Source of the DNA: Lutibacter sp.
GTDB taxonomy: Bacteria; Bacteroidota; Bacteroidia; Flavobacteriales; Flavobacteriaceae
Direction: 5' to 3'
Length of the DNA: 39,110 nucleotides
NCBI GenBank assembly: GCA_014859175.1
Contig: JACUUQ010000002.1
Span: 1-39,110, forward strand
Below, piece after piece: positions 1 to 8,688 of this stretch. Numbering within the stretch: position 1 is the stretch's first letter; the number at the start of each line of letters is the position of its first letter. A program made the translations under genes and the position numbers. A model generated the notes under the pieces. That model saw nothing but the letters and a program-made list of their open reading frames with translations, was not told the DNA's origin and searched no databases.

Positions 1-512
1 ATAGGTGTTTGTGTAAGGTGATTCACGTAATTGCTGATGATCTTTTGGCCAATTCCCAAAACCAATTCCAGTATATTTTTGCGTGTATAACCGGCCTCCA
101 AAAATTTTAATATTTCTTCTTCGCTTGCCCAGCCCCTTTTTTCAGTGAGCAAAACGGCAAACTTCCGCAACGTTTCCAATTTATTGTCATTCAATGGCAT
201 ATTGTTGCGCAATGCCTCAATCATATCATCAGGCAATTGATGCATTTTAGCAACGCTTGTATGAATTGCCATGCAATAATGACAGGCGTTATAATTGCTA
301 ACCGCCAACCAAACAATGTTTTTCTCAATTTGGCTCAACGATGTTGCGTTAAATGAGTCGGCCAAATGACGGTAACCTTTCAACAAATCTGGAGATTCGG
401 CCATAATCCCATATAAATTTGGTATAAATCCGTTTTGTTTTAACGCTTTAGCCAAAATTTCCTTTGATGCTTCCGGAGCTGTTTCTGGGGTATGTAATGT
501 GAATTTTACCAT
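1..512 (-). CDS. carboxymuconolactone decarboxylase / AhpD-like family protein (3' end truncated by window edge)
   Basis: Reading the minus strand from the ATG at 512 gives MVKFTLHTPETAPEASKEILAKALKQNGFIPNLYGIMAESPDLLKGYRHL...NACHYCMAIHTSVAKMHQLP...; CxxC-xxxH AhpD-type motif; open to position 1. Confidence 0.85.
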   Translation of the reverse strand, partial: MVKFTLHTPETAPEASKEILAKALKQNGFIPNLYGIMAESPDLLKGYRHLADSFNATSLSQIEKNIVWLAVSNYNACHYCMAIHTSVAKMHQLPDDMIEALRNNMPLNDNKLETLRKFAVLLTEKRGWASEEEILKFLEAGYTRKNILELVLGIGQKIISNYVNHLTQTP

Positions 513-562
513 ATTATTTTTAATTTTAAATTGGGCGTATTTTATTGATAATGATTAAAAAA

Positions 563-1141
563 TCAGCGAATTTGTTTTATCGCCACTGAAATAAAATCCT
601 GAAGCTTGTTTGCATCCATCGTTTTGGAAGCCACAGAAAATCCCTGCATAATTCCCAGAAAAAAACTGGCTTGTTTTTCAATGTCTGTATTAACCGGCAC
701 TTCTCCTTTTGCTACTGCATTTCTAATGACTTTCGCCATAATTTCATAAATAAAATCGTAGTATAAACCAATTTCATGTGCAATTTCTTTGTCTTTTATT
801 CCAATTTCTGCGGCGGTGTTTACCACCAAACAACCTTTATGGCCATCAACTTCGTTTATTTTTTGAACCAAGTTTTGTAAAAATATTTCCAATTCGGCCA
901 GCCCCGCATTTTCCCGCAATAAATCGGTAAAAACGCATTCCTTCACATACTCGCGGTATTTTCTGATCGATTCAATAAATAAGTTTTTTTTATTTGAAAA
1001 CGACGCGTAAATTGAAAATTGGTTAATTCCCATTTCTTTTTCAAGCAACCGCACAGAAGTTGCTTCATAACCATGGTTCCAAAAAACGTGCATAGCGCTG
1101 TTTAGCACTACATCATCATTAAAAGATTTGATTCTTGGCAT
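563..1141 (-). CDS. TetR/AcrR family transcriptional regulator
   Basis: N-terminal HTH: SAMHVFWNHGYEATSVRLLEKEMGINQFSIYASFSNKKNLFIESIRKY. Start taken at MPRIKSF (1141) rather than the longer ORF start at 1186. Immediately upstream of the AhpD-like gene. Confidence 0.88.
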   Translation of the reverse strand: MPRIKSFNDDVVLNSAMHVFWNHGYEATSVRLLEKEMGINQFSIYASFSNKKNLFIESIRKYREYVKECVFTDLLRENAGLAELEIFLQNLVQKINEVDGHKGCLVVNTAAEIGIKDKEIAHEIGLYYDFIYEIMAKVIRNAVAKGEVPVNTDIEKQASFFLGIMQGFSVASKTMDANKLQDFISVAIKQIR

Positions 1142-1248
1142 AAGTTTTATATTGATTTGCGAAACTAAGCATTCGCTTAGTAACAAGCAAGTTTTAGGGA
1201 AATAATCACTATTATATTTTTGTTGGATTTTATAATTTAGGAATTTAT

Positions 1249-1295
1249 TTTGGGCGTTACCGCAAGGGTGCGGACTTCACTGCTCGCTTTTTTTT
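1249..1295. repeat. candidate dispersed intergenic repeat (TTTGGGCGTTACCGCAAGGGTGCGGACTTCACTGCTCGCTTTTTTTT)
   Basis: GC-rich patch in an AT-rich intergenic region with internal complementarity (CCGCA...TGCGG) and a T-tract. A related TTTGGGCGTTA core occurs near 28270. Confidence 0.35.
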
Positions 1296-1378
1296 AGATG
1301 CGAAAAACAACAAAAAAAGAGCTCAAACAGTTAGTTTAGCTGTGAAATTGGGTAAATATTAAAATTTAACCTATTTAT

Positions 1379-2269
1379 TTACTTGTTCGCGCTCAAATAT
1401 TTTCGGTATTTATTGGCAAATGCGTTCATTGATGCATATTGCCCCGCAGTAAATTCATTTTTGCATTTATTTGGGTAATAGCTCATAAAATTGTTTACGG
1501 GTGGATTAAAATCATATTTTTTAGCATCCGACAAACCAACATATTCACATTTTTTATTGATTTTTCCGTTTGGATCGGCAGCCGTGTCACAAATAAAATC
1601 CCCTTCTTTAACACAATTGGATCCGTCTGGTTTTTCTAAAGTTGTATTTTCATACGGACTTTTGCCAAAGGTATGCTGTAATCCAAAAAAATGACCTATC
1701 TCATGTGCCAAGGTTGATTCATTAAACCAGGCTTTGTCGCTAATAAAAGTGGTGTTGCATTCCAATATATTAAAATAGCTCAAAAAATTTTCCTGAATTA
1801 CGTAGGTAAATCCGTTAAGGTATTCTCCATGAGGCACAATAAAAATATTTAGGGCGTCTTTTTTTTCTAAATTTCTGGCCACAAGATTTCTTGCACTTTT
1901 TTTGCTTTCAATTTCATCTAAATTAACTGCTACCGGCTTGTGTGAAATTATCGGCCGCAATTGAAATTGAATGCGGGCCGGAAAAAAAATTTGGTTAAGC
2001 GCTTTAATTTTCTCTGAAATTTTAAAAAATTCCGGCGATTTTTCAGATGTAACAATACAATTAACCTCAAAATTGATGATTTTTTCTGTGGTTTTGTTGT
2101 TCTGATACAAATTTATGAGTTCTTCTTTTCCTTCATCTGAACAATAATCTGATGCGCAAAATGGGTGAACTGCTTGATTGCCGTCTTTATTTTTACAGGA
2201 ATAGGTTATGCTTGCCAAAACTAGCAATCCGATTATTTTTATATTGAAATATTTTGATAAAATAGCCAT
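1379..2269 (-). CDS. secreted zinc metalloprotease lipoprotein (M43/pappalysin-like)
   Basis: Lipoprotein signal MAILSKYFNIKIIGLLVLASITYSC; HEIGHFFGLQHTFG (HExxHxxGxxH) followed by a downstream NFMSYYP Met-turn motif. Confidence 0.85.
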   Translation of the reverse strand: MAILSKYFNIKIIGLLVLASITYSCKNKDGNQAVHPFCASDYCSDEGKEELINLYQNNKTTEKIINFEVNCIVTSEKSPEFFKISEKIKALNQIFFPARIQFQLRPIISHKPVAVNLDEIESKKSARNLVARNLEKKDALNIFIVPHGEYLNGFTYVIQENFLSYFNILECNTTFISDKAWFNESTLAHEIGHFFGLQHTFGKSPYENTTLEKPDGSNCVKEGDFICDTAADPNGKINKKCEYVGLSDAKKYDFNPPVNNFMSYYPNKCKNEFTAGQYASMNAFANKYRKYLSANK

Positions 2270-2280
2270 AAACTATTGCT

Positions 2281-3198
2281 TTATTTGGAGTTTAAATTTG
2301 GGATATGGCAATAACTCTCCGGATTTTTTGATTTGGCGAATTCATAGCCGTCTGCCCACCATTGCTTCATTTGCGTTGGATCAAACACTAATGGATTTTC
2401 TGTTAAATGGTTTGGCGCATAATAAAAATTGATGTTTACTTTTTTGTTCAGCCCAATCAATTTTCCAATAATAATATCCTTGTTATTGTTATGGTGATTC
2501 ATAAATTTAAAAGTTCTGAACAATAACGAAAAAGCATTTTTCATTTGTGGATGGTTTGTGTTTTCATTTTGGTCTTCTAAAATAATGACATCTATATCAC
2601 AAGCGCCTTTTTCAAGGGCATATTTAATGGGCGTTAAACTTCCAAAACCACCATCGGCATATTGGCAATTATTTTTGGTAAAAATACTCATAAACGGAAT
2701 AAAATTGCAAGAAGCCCAAGCCCAATCGCAAAAATCTTCATAAGTGCATTTGTCGGAATGTGCATATTCAATGGTGTCTTTCGTGAGATTTGACATGGTA
2801 AAAATCACTTTTTTTTGTAGCTGGTTTAATTGGTTAAATTCTTCCCTTGTAATACTTTTTTTAATCAGTTTGCGTAAATTATTGCTTTCGCCAAAAGTAG
2901 GGCAGCCTTTAAGAAAAGTTCTCAATGTATTGAAATGGTTTATTTTAGTTACAAAACCATTGGCAGTTTTTTTAATTTTAAACGGAGAAATGCTAAATAT
3001 ATCATCTTGGGTAACTGTGGTGTATATTTCTTTTATTTTATCAATTTTCCCTAAGGCCAAATGCGGCAGCAGTAAACTTCCTGTTGAGCAGCCCACAAAT
3101 AATTCGTAATTGTTACAACAATCGTTAATTAAATATTCAGCAATTCCTCCTGCAAAAGCTCCCTTGCTGCCCCCGCCCGATATTATTAAAGCTTTCAT
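2281..3198 (-). CDS. patatin-like phospholipase family protein
   Basis: MKALIISGGGSKGAFAGG (oxyanion glycine-rich motif), GCSTGS (GxSxG), ADGGFGS (catalytic Asp motif). Start chosen at 3198. Confidence 0.88.
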   Translation of the reverse strand: MKALIISGGGSKGAFAGGIAEYLINDCCNNYELFVGCSTGSLLLPHLALGKIDKIKEIYTTVTQDDIFSISPFKIKKTANGFVTKINHFNTLRTFLKGCPTFGESNNLRKLIKKSITREEFNQLNQLQKKVIFTMSNLTKDTIEYAHSDKCTYEDFCDWAWASCNFIPFMSIFTKNNCQYADGGFGSLTPIKYALEKGACDIDVIILEDQNENTNHPQMKNAFSLLFRTFKFMNHHNNNKDIIIGKLIGLNKKVNINFYYAPNHLTENPLVFDPTQMKQWWADGYEFAKSKNPESYCHIPNLNSK

Positions 3199-3281
3199 TT
3201 TGTTTGTGTTAACTTTGTTATAATTTAGACGAATGAAAATAATATCCTGACATTGTGTTGTTTTTTGCAATAGCCATATCA

Positions 3282-3740
3282 TCATTTCATGGGTATTTGC
3301 TTTTTTGCCTTAAATGCAATGATGAGCATAAGAGCCGGAACGGCAATAACGCTCCAGCCCATTAAACCGCAAACAATTTCTAGCCATAAATCTTTAATTG
3401 TTACAAAAATATTGTTGTAAAATGAATTTTTAATGGCATCAAAGGTCAGTAAAGTATGTTTTATGCCCACCGCTTTTTCCCCTAAATGGATAAAGGGAAT
3501 AAATAGCAACGCCTGAAGCGGCGCCACTATATAGGTAAATACAACAGCTACGGCGATGTTGAGCTTAAACCGTAAAGTTAAAAATGTGATTAAAATGGTT
3601 GCAACTCCCAAAATTGGCATTATTCCAATTAGGGATCCTAAAGCAGCACTCAAAATAATTTCTTTCAAAGATATTCCTTGGGTAAATATTTCCTTTACTT
3701 TTAAGGTGTATTTATGATTTTTGAGAGCGTTAAAGTTCAT
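3282..3740 (-). CDS. DUF2062-family membrane protein
   Basis: Hydrophobic 152-aa protein with ILSAALGSLIGIMPILGVATILITFLTLRFKLNIAVAVVFTYIVAPLQ, typical of DUF2062. Confidence 0.7.
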   Translation of the reverse strand: MNFNALKNHKYTLKVKEIFTQGISLKEIILSAALGSLIGIMPILGVATILITFLTLRFKLNIAVAVVFTYIVAPLQALLFIPFIHLGEKAVGIKHTLLTFDAIKNSFYNNIFVTIKDLWLEIVCGLMGWSVIAVPALMLIIAFKAKKQIPMK

Positions 3741-3843
3741 ATTAAAATTTACTTTTAATGTAGGTGACTGAATTTTTTATAGCGCAAGAACCCTTTTTAA
3801 TTATTTTTTTGGTCAATATTCATTTTTTTTGGTCATTTTCAGC

Positions 3844-4599
3844 TTATAAATACCTATCAGCCCAAGTTGCGATAACATGGCCTACATATTCAGAATCTTT
3901 TTTGTTGCTCAATAAATGGTCGGCGCCATTTAAGGATACAAAACTTTTTGGATGCCGCGCAGCGGAATAAATTTCAGCAGCATTTTCAATTCCAACGGTT
4001 GTGTCCTGCGGTGAGTGCATAATTAAAAGTGAATTTCTGAATTTGTCCAGAATTTGTTTTAGATTTTTTCCTTGGATATCTTCAATAAATTGCTTTTTGA
4101 TGGTAAATTCTCTGCCGCCAATACAAACCAAAGCACTGCCTGTTTGATTAATTTCATCAATATTGCTGCGAAATAAATGGGAAACATGTTCCGGATTTGA
4201 AGGTGCTCCTATGGTTGCGATTGCTTTAATGGACGGAATTTTGGCCGAGGCATAAATCACGGCCGCACCGCCTAAGGAGTGGCCAATTAAAAGCGAAGGA
4301 GCCCGATAGTTTTCTTCTAAAAATTGCGCTGCACTGTATAAATCTTCAATATTTGATGAAAAATTGGTGTGTTCAAAATCGCCTTCGCTTTCACCCAAAC
4401 CGGTAAAATCAAAACGCAACACCGCAATACTTTTTTCGTTTAAGGTTTTTCCAATAGTCCTAACGGCTGTAAGGTTTTTGTTGCAGGTAAAACAATGCGC
4501 AAAAATTGCATAGGCTTTTGGTTCCTTTTCCGGCAATTCCAAACGGGCCGCCAACAACATGCCTTTGGCGTTTTTAAAGGTTACTTTTTGAGAAATCAT
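3844..4599 (-). CDS. alpha/beta hydrolase
   Basis: AIFAHCFTCNKN..., RFDFTGLGESEG, nucleophile elbow LIGHSLGGAA, SPQDTTV, GADHLL catalytic His. Confidence 0.88.
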   Translation of the reverse strand: MISQKVTFKNAKGMLLAARLELPEKEPKAYAIFAHCFTCNKNLTAVRTIGKTLNEKSIAVLRFDFTGLGESEGDFEHTNFSSNIEDLYSAAQFLEENYRAPSLLIGHSLGGAAVIYASAKIPSIKAIATIGAPSNPEHVSHLFRSNIDEINQTGSALVCIGGREFTIKKQFIEDIQGKNLKQILDKFRNSLLIMHSPQDTTVGIENAAEIYSAARHPKSFVSLNGADHLLSNKKDSEYVGHVIATWADRYL

Positions 4600-4604
4600 A
4601 ATAA

Positions 4605-5768
4605 TTATAAGTTAATAAAGTTGTAAGAAATGGCAAAGGCAATTACAGAAATAATAATTCCAACCATAAAAATTGTGTACGTCCATCGAAGAATTTTATA
4701 TTTCCTGTCTAACACTTTGCCCAAGAAATATAAATCTTTGGTCATAGATGAATACAAATATTCTTTATCATTCATCACCACGTTCAAAGCGGCTTCAAAT
4801 TCCTCCAATTTCATTTTATGGAAATTTCCAAAAAACAACAAATTCACTTTTTTATTTTCAACGTCTTCTTTGGTAAATTTTCCCGAGGTAACGCTTGGCC
4901 GTGTCGCAATGACCGATAAAACCATGGAAACCACGCTAAATAGCACAAAAATAACGGTTGGGTAAATTAAAAAATGGTTTGTTGGATTATCGAATTTCGG
5001 AATTAAATTAGACAGCGCCATAGAAATGATAATGGCATTCACCGAAAGCAAAATATTGGCCTTTGTATCGGCAATATCACTTAAGGTAATGTGATTTTTT
5101 AAGGTAACCCTAAATAGCGTATCAACACTTCTTTCAGATCGGTTTTCAGAAATGACCTTTTGTTCCGCTTTTTTTGTTGCTTTTTTAAGTTCCTTTTTTA
5201 TGGAGATTAGGTTCTCGTTTTTTGCGATATTCCAGTTTAAAATAGCAAATTTGGTGTAATATTTATGCTTTTTAAAAACTGCTATATTTTCCTTCATCCA
5301 TTCCATATTTGTATAGTCGCCACAACCAATGTTTTCAAACTCCTCACGCAATTGGCTGGCGAGTTTGTCGTAATTTTTTGAGGCCAAATGCGCAAAATCG
5401 GCATCACAAAGTATTTCTTGGAGCAGGGAAGTAGGTTTTTCATTCAGCTTTGTTGCATTGATGCACACTGCAACCTCCGCTGTTTTATTTTCATCATATC
5501 CTTCTTTGGTTAAAAAATCTGTTGCAATGGCAATACTGTGATCTTCGTGCTTTGCCTTGTCAATGGTATAGCCAATGTCATGAAACCAACCAGCCAGCAA
5601 TACAATTTCTTTTTCATCATCGGTTAGATTTTCATTTTTAATGATTTCGGTTATTTTGGAGACCACAAATTGGGTATGGTTAAATGTGTGATAAACAAAA
5701 GCGCTTTTTAGGTTTTCATTCAAACTTTTAAGCACAAAGTTTTCTGCTTTTTTTAATATTGTTTGCAT
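4605..5768 (-). CDS. HD-domain phosphohydrolase fused to a C-terminal Pycsar-effector-like (PycTM/DUF5706-like) transmembrane domain
   Basis: N-terminal HD motifs: FNHTQ, AGWFHDIGYT, LCDADFAHL. C-terminal LKNHITLSDIADTKANILLSVNAIIISMALSNLIP plus further TM segments, matching the PycTM-type 'D.KA..LL..na.iis' pattern as recalled. Confidence 0.82.
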   Translation of the reverse strand: MQTILKKAENFVLKSLNENLKSAFVYHTFNHTQFVVSKITEIIKNENLTDDEKEIVLLAGWFHDIGYTIDKAKHEDHSIAIATDFLTKEGYDENKTAEVAVCINATKLNEKPTSLLQEILCDADFAHLASKNYDKLASQLREEFENIGCGDYTNMEWMKENIAVFKKHKYYTKFAILNWNIAKNENLISIKKELKKATKKAEQKVISENRSERSVDTLFRVTLKNHITLSDIADTKANILLSVNAIIISMALSNLIPKFDNPTNHFLIYPTVIFVLFSVVSMVLSVIATRPSVTSGKFTKEDVENKKVNLLFFGNFHKMKLEEFEAALNVVMNDKEYLYSSMTKDLYFLGKVLDRKYKILRWTYTIFMVGIIISVIAFAISYNFINL

Positions 5769-5770
5769 AA

Positions 5771-6844
5771 TTATAAATTTGGGAATTGATTTTTATTTTT
5801 TAAAACCAATGCTAATTGGTCCAGTTTGTTGTTCCACATTTTTTTTATCATTTTAACGATGTTCGATTTCATAAAAGTTCCTATTGTGTTTAATTCCAAA
5901 AATAAATTCACTTCCACTTTTGTTTTATTTTCGGCTATTTTATGAAGTTTTATGAAGTAGGAAAAGTTTTTTGTAAACATCATGTCTTTGGTGCTTTCTC
6001 CATAAATTAAATCATCGGTATTTTCTTGCGCAATGGTTTCAAAATTCAAATTTCCTATATTAATCACGCAATTATGCTGGGTGCCAATCCTGTTTACTTT
6101 ATTCTCGTCAAACTCAATTCGTTTTACTTCTTTATCCCAAAGATGGCGGTATTTTAATTCGCTGATATAAGTAAAAATATTTTGTTCATTGTCATCTATT
6201 ATTTTTTCCAGGGTAATTGTGGGTAGGGTATTTTCTATGACTTCATCGTTTCTGTTTATAGCAGCTATTTGTACGTTTTTTTTGATATTTTCAAGATTTT
6301 TGTAAAAATATTCTAAGGATTTTAAATCGTAAGTTTCACTTTTTTTTACCCAAGTTTCATCTACTTGTGATTTATATAAATTGTAAGCATCATTGGTAAA
6401 TAGAAGGTATTCATTAACAGGTACTTGATTTTTTAACAAGCGATGAATTTTAATAACATCTTGTCCATAAGGTTTTACAAAATTTTTCACTTTAATAAAG
6501 GCTAATTCTCCATAATGGACCAAAAATTTAAGTTCTAAGTTGGTAGTTGTTCGGCACGAGCCGCAATTGCAAATTCGTTTTGATTCATAACTTTTAGTGT
6601 GTTTATGGAAATTTTCGAGCATAAAAGTTGTTTGTTCCAAAAGTTGTCCATAAGTGGGTATTTCAGAAGTAAACATAAATAATGCATCACCTTCAATTTC
6701 AACCAATTGCAAATTTATGGTATTGCTGTCTATCAGTAATTCCAATAATTCACCAATAATATGAATCCCATGTTCAATCTCCGTATTATTCACAAATTTT
6801 GTGAACCCGCTAATATCTGGCATGAAATAAAGTGCTTTTTCCAT
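5771..6844 (-). CDS. DUF2652-family protein: class III nucleotide-cyclase-like domain plus SRPBCC/START-like domain
   Basis: MPDISGFTKFV and VEIEGDALFMF (the two metal-Asp motifs of class III cyclases), LKFLVHYGELAF, KPYGQDVIKIHRLLKN. C-terminal half has START-like character. Confidence 0.75.
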   Translation of the reverse strand: MEKALYFMPDISGFTKFVNNTEIEHGIHIIGELLELLIDSNTINLQLVEIEGDALFMFTSEIPTYGQLLEQTTFMLENFHKHTKSYESKRICNCGSCRTTTNLELKFLVHYGELAFIKVKNFVKPYGQDVIKIHRLLKNQVPVNEYLLFTNDAYNLYKSQVDETWVKKSETYDLKSLEYFYKNLENIKKNVQIAAINRNDEVIENTLPTITLEKIIDDNEQNIFTYISELKYRHLWDKEVKRIEFDENKVNRIGTQHNCVINIGNLNFETIAQENTDDLIYGESTKDMMFTKNFSYFIKLHKIAENKTKVEVNLFLELNTIGTFMKSNIVKMIKKMWNNKLDQLALVLKNKNQFPNL

Positions 6845-6849
6845 AATTT

Positions 6850-7869
6850 TTAGTTTTTTCTTGGAGAAATGAATAAAGATACGTTAAAAAGCAAACTGCT
6901 TTTCAGTGTATTTTCAAAAATAATGGCATTTTTTGAGCGGTTGGAATTTGTGACATTGAATGTTAAATTTTCATTGTAGCCCACTTCGGAAGCTGCCCAA
7001 AGCCAACCAACCAACCGTTTTTCTATTCTGGTGCTAAATTGAATTGCCGATCGATGCAAATGGATGTCGTTAAATTGCCCAAGCGCCGGTTCCAAATTGT
7101 TAAGTTTGTAGGATGCGCCGTCTATTTCAACGGTATTTAGCCAGTTTAATCCGGAATTATGAATATATCTCGATTTTATAGACAATGGTAAAATGGCTTC
7201 CATTCCCCATTTTTCATTAAAGTTTTTGTTGATGGCGACCACGGGTAAAATGAGCGGACTCCCGAACCGGTAATTGTAACTTACGCCCAATGCATAAGAA
7301 AAATTATCATTTACTTTCCAGCCCAAAGCGGGCGAAATGGAAAATTTTAAATAATCGGTTAAGCTGCTGCTTTCGCTGCCGCTATAATCACCGTTAAAAT
7401 CGGCACTGGCCCTTAAAATCCAAAATTTGTTCGACTTTGTGGGTTTGATAACCGTAACATTGGCGCCAATGCTTTTTAAGGCTTTATCTTCCAAACTTCT
7501 GTAAAACGGATTTGAAGTTGCGTCTAAATTTTCGAAATGATATTCTTCAAAAGTGTATTTTAAACCGCCCAAAATGCTTAAATAAGGCTTGTCAACTATA
7601 GGAATTTTCAGTTTGGCCTCTATGCGGCTATTGTTTTTTATGGTATTTTTTGAATCCCCGTAATTGCCTGTTTTGTCGCGTGTTTCTATGGAAATATTTG
7701 GCATTGTTTGGTATTCAAACGAAGCGCCTTTTCCTACCGGGATTCCTTTTAGCGCAGGAATGCAATATTCGCTGTCGGCAACATCTAAGGTGTCAATTTG
7801 GGCTTGCAATTGGTAACCAAAAACAAATAGTAATACTGTTAAAACACTTGTTGATTTAAAATTTTTCAT
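6850..7869 (-). CDS. outer-membrane beta-barrel protein (DUF6268-like)
   Basis: Signal peptide MKNFKSTSVLTVLLFVFGYQLQAQ; alternating amphipathic strands. Confidence 0.6.
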   Translation of the reverse strand: MKNFKSTSVLTVLLFVFGYQLQAQIDTLDVADSEYCIPALKGIPVGKGASFEYQTMPNISIETRDKTGNYGDSKNTIKNNSRIEAKLKIPIVDKPYLSILGGLKYTFEEYHFENLDATSNPFYRSLEDKALKSIGANVTVIKPTKSNKFWILRASADFNGDYSGSESSSLTDYLKFSISPALGWKVNDNFSYALGVSYNYRFGSPLILPVVAINKNFNEKWGMEAILPLSIKSRYIHNSGLNWLNTVEIDGASYKLNNLEPALGQFNDIHLHRSAIQFSTRIEKRLVGWLWAASEVGYNENLTFNVTNSNRSKNAIIFENTLKSSLLFNVSLFISPRKN

Positions 7870-8687
7870 GGAATGTAATTGAATTTTAAAATATTGGCTT
7901 TGCTTTTTTTTGCTTCATTTGAAATATATAAATCGCCATTTTCATCAAAGCTGATGCCTTCCGGCTGGCTAAAATGCGAATAATTAAGGCTGTGTATTTT
8001 TTTCAATTTTCCTTCGGAAGTAAATTCAGCCAACATTTTCCCAACGGAAGAAAGGATAAAAATATTTTTTGAAACAGGATGAATGGCAATGCCACTTGGC
8101 GAAAACTGAGAATTTGAACTGATGTCGTTTTGCGAAATTGTTAAAATCGGATTTGAATTTAGCCTATTTTCATCCAGCAAAAATTCATAAATAAACCTAT
8201 GTCCTTTACTGTTTTTTTTGTCGGAATTTTGTTTGCAGGCAACCAGCAGCCTGTTTTTTTCTGCCTCAAAAAACAAACCCTCAGCATTGTCTTCTTCTGT
8301 TAAAAATGTTTTGTGTTTTATCGTTTTTGGGACATTCATATAATTTTGAACCTCAAAAATAGTCCCGTCCGATCGCAATACAAAAGCGGTACTGTCTTTA
8401 ATCGCCACATCTTCGTAATCACCTTCATTAGCGAACGGAATTGTATTTTCAATGGTTTTGTTGTTTAAATCGTAAACAAACAGCTTTCCGTCTTCATCAT
8501 TGTGGCAAATTACTTTTTGATTCTTTAAAATTTCAATTCCCGAAATTTCATCGAGGACTTTAGGCATTTTCCAAACAACGCTTGGTTGCTTTAAGTTATA
8601 AAATTTAGAATCGTCAAAACTTGCTTTCGGTTGTTTATGGCACGAAAGGAGCATAAAAAAGGCTAAGAAAGAAATAGTTGAATTCAT
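7866..8687 (-). CDS. SdiA-regulated-like beta-propeller lipoprotein
   Basis: Lipobox LLSCHK; EISGIEI, EGDYEDVAI, DNAEGLFFE, SQPEGISFDENGDLYISNE propeller repeats. 4-nt overlap with the following gene. Confidence 0.75.
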   Translation of the reverse strand: MNSTISFLAFFMLLSCHKQPKASFDDSKFYNLKQPSVVWKMPKVLDEISGIEILKNQKVICHNDEDGKLFVYDLNNKTIENTIPFANEGDYEDVAIKDSTAFVLRSDGTIFEVQNYMNVPKTIKHKTFLTEEDNAEGLFFEAEKNRLLVACKQNSDKKNSKGHRFIYEFLLDENRLNSNPILTISQNDISSNSQFSPSGIAIHPVSKNIFILSSVGKMLAEFTSEGKLKKIHSLNYSHFSQPEGISFDENGDLYISNEAKKSKANILKFNYIP

Positions 8688-8688
8688 T

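Noticed and set aside
4605-6844. Calling this a bona fide Pycsar anti-phage system
   Set aside because: The cyclase-like domain is of the DUF2652 type with a doubtful catalytic Asn, the effector carries an HD domain, and the surroundings are metabolic rather than a defence island. Reported only as a candidate related module.
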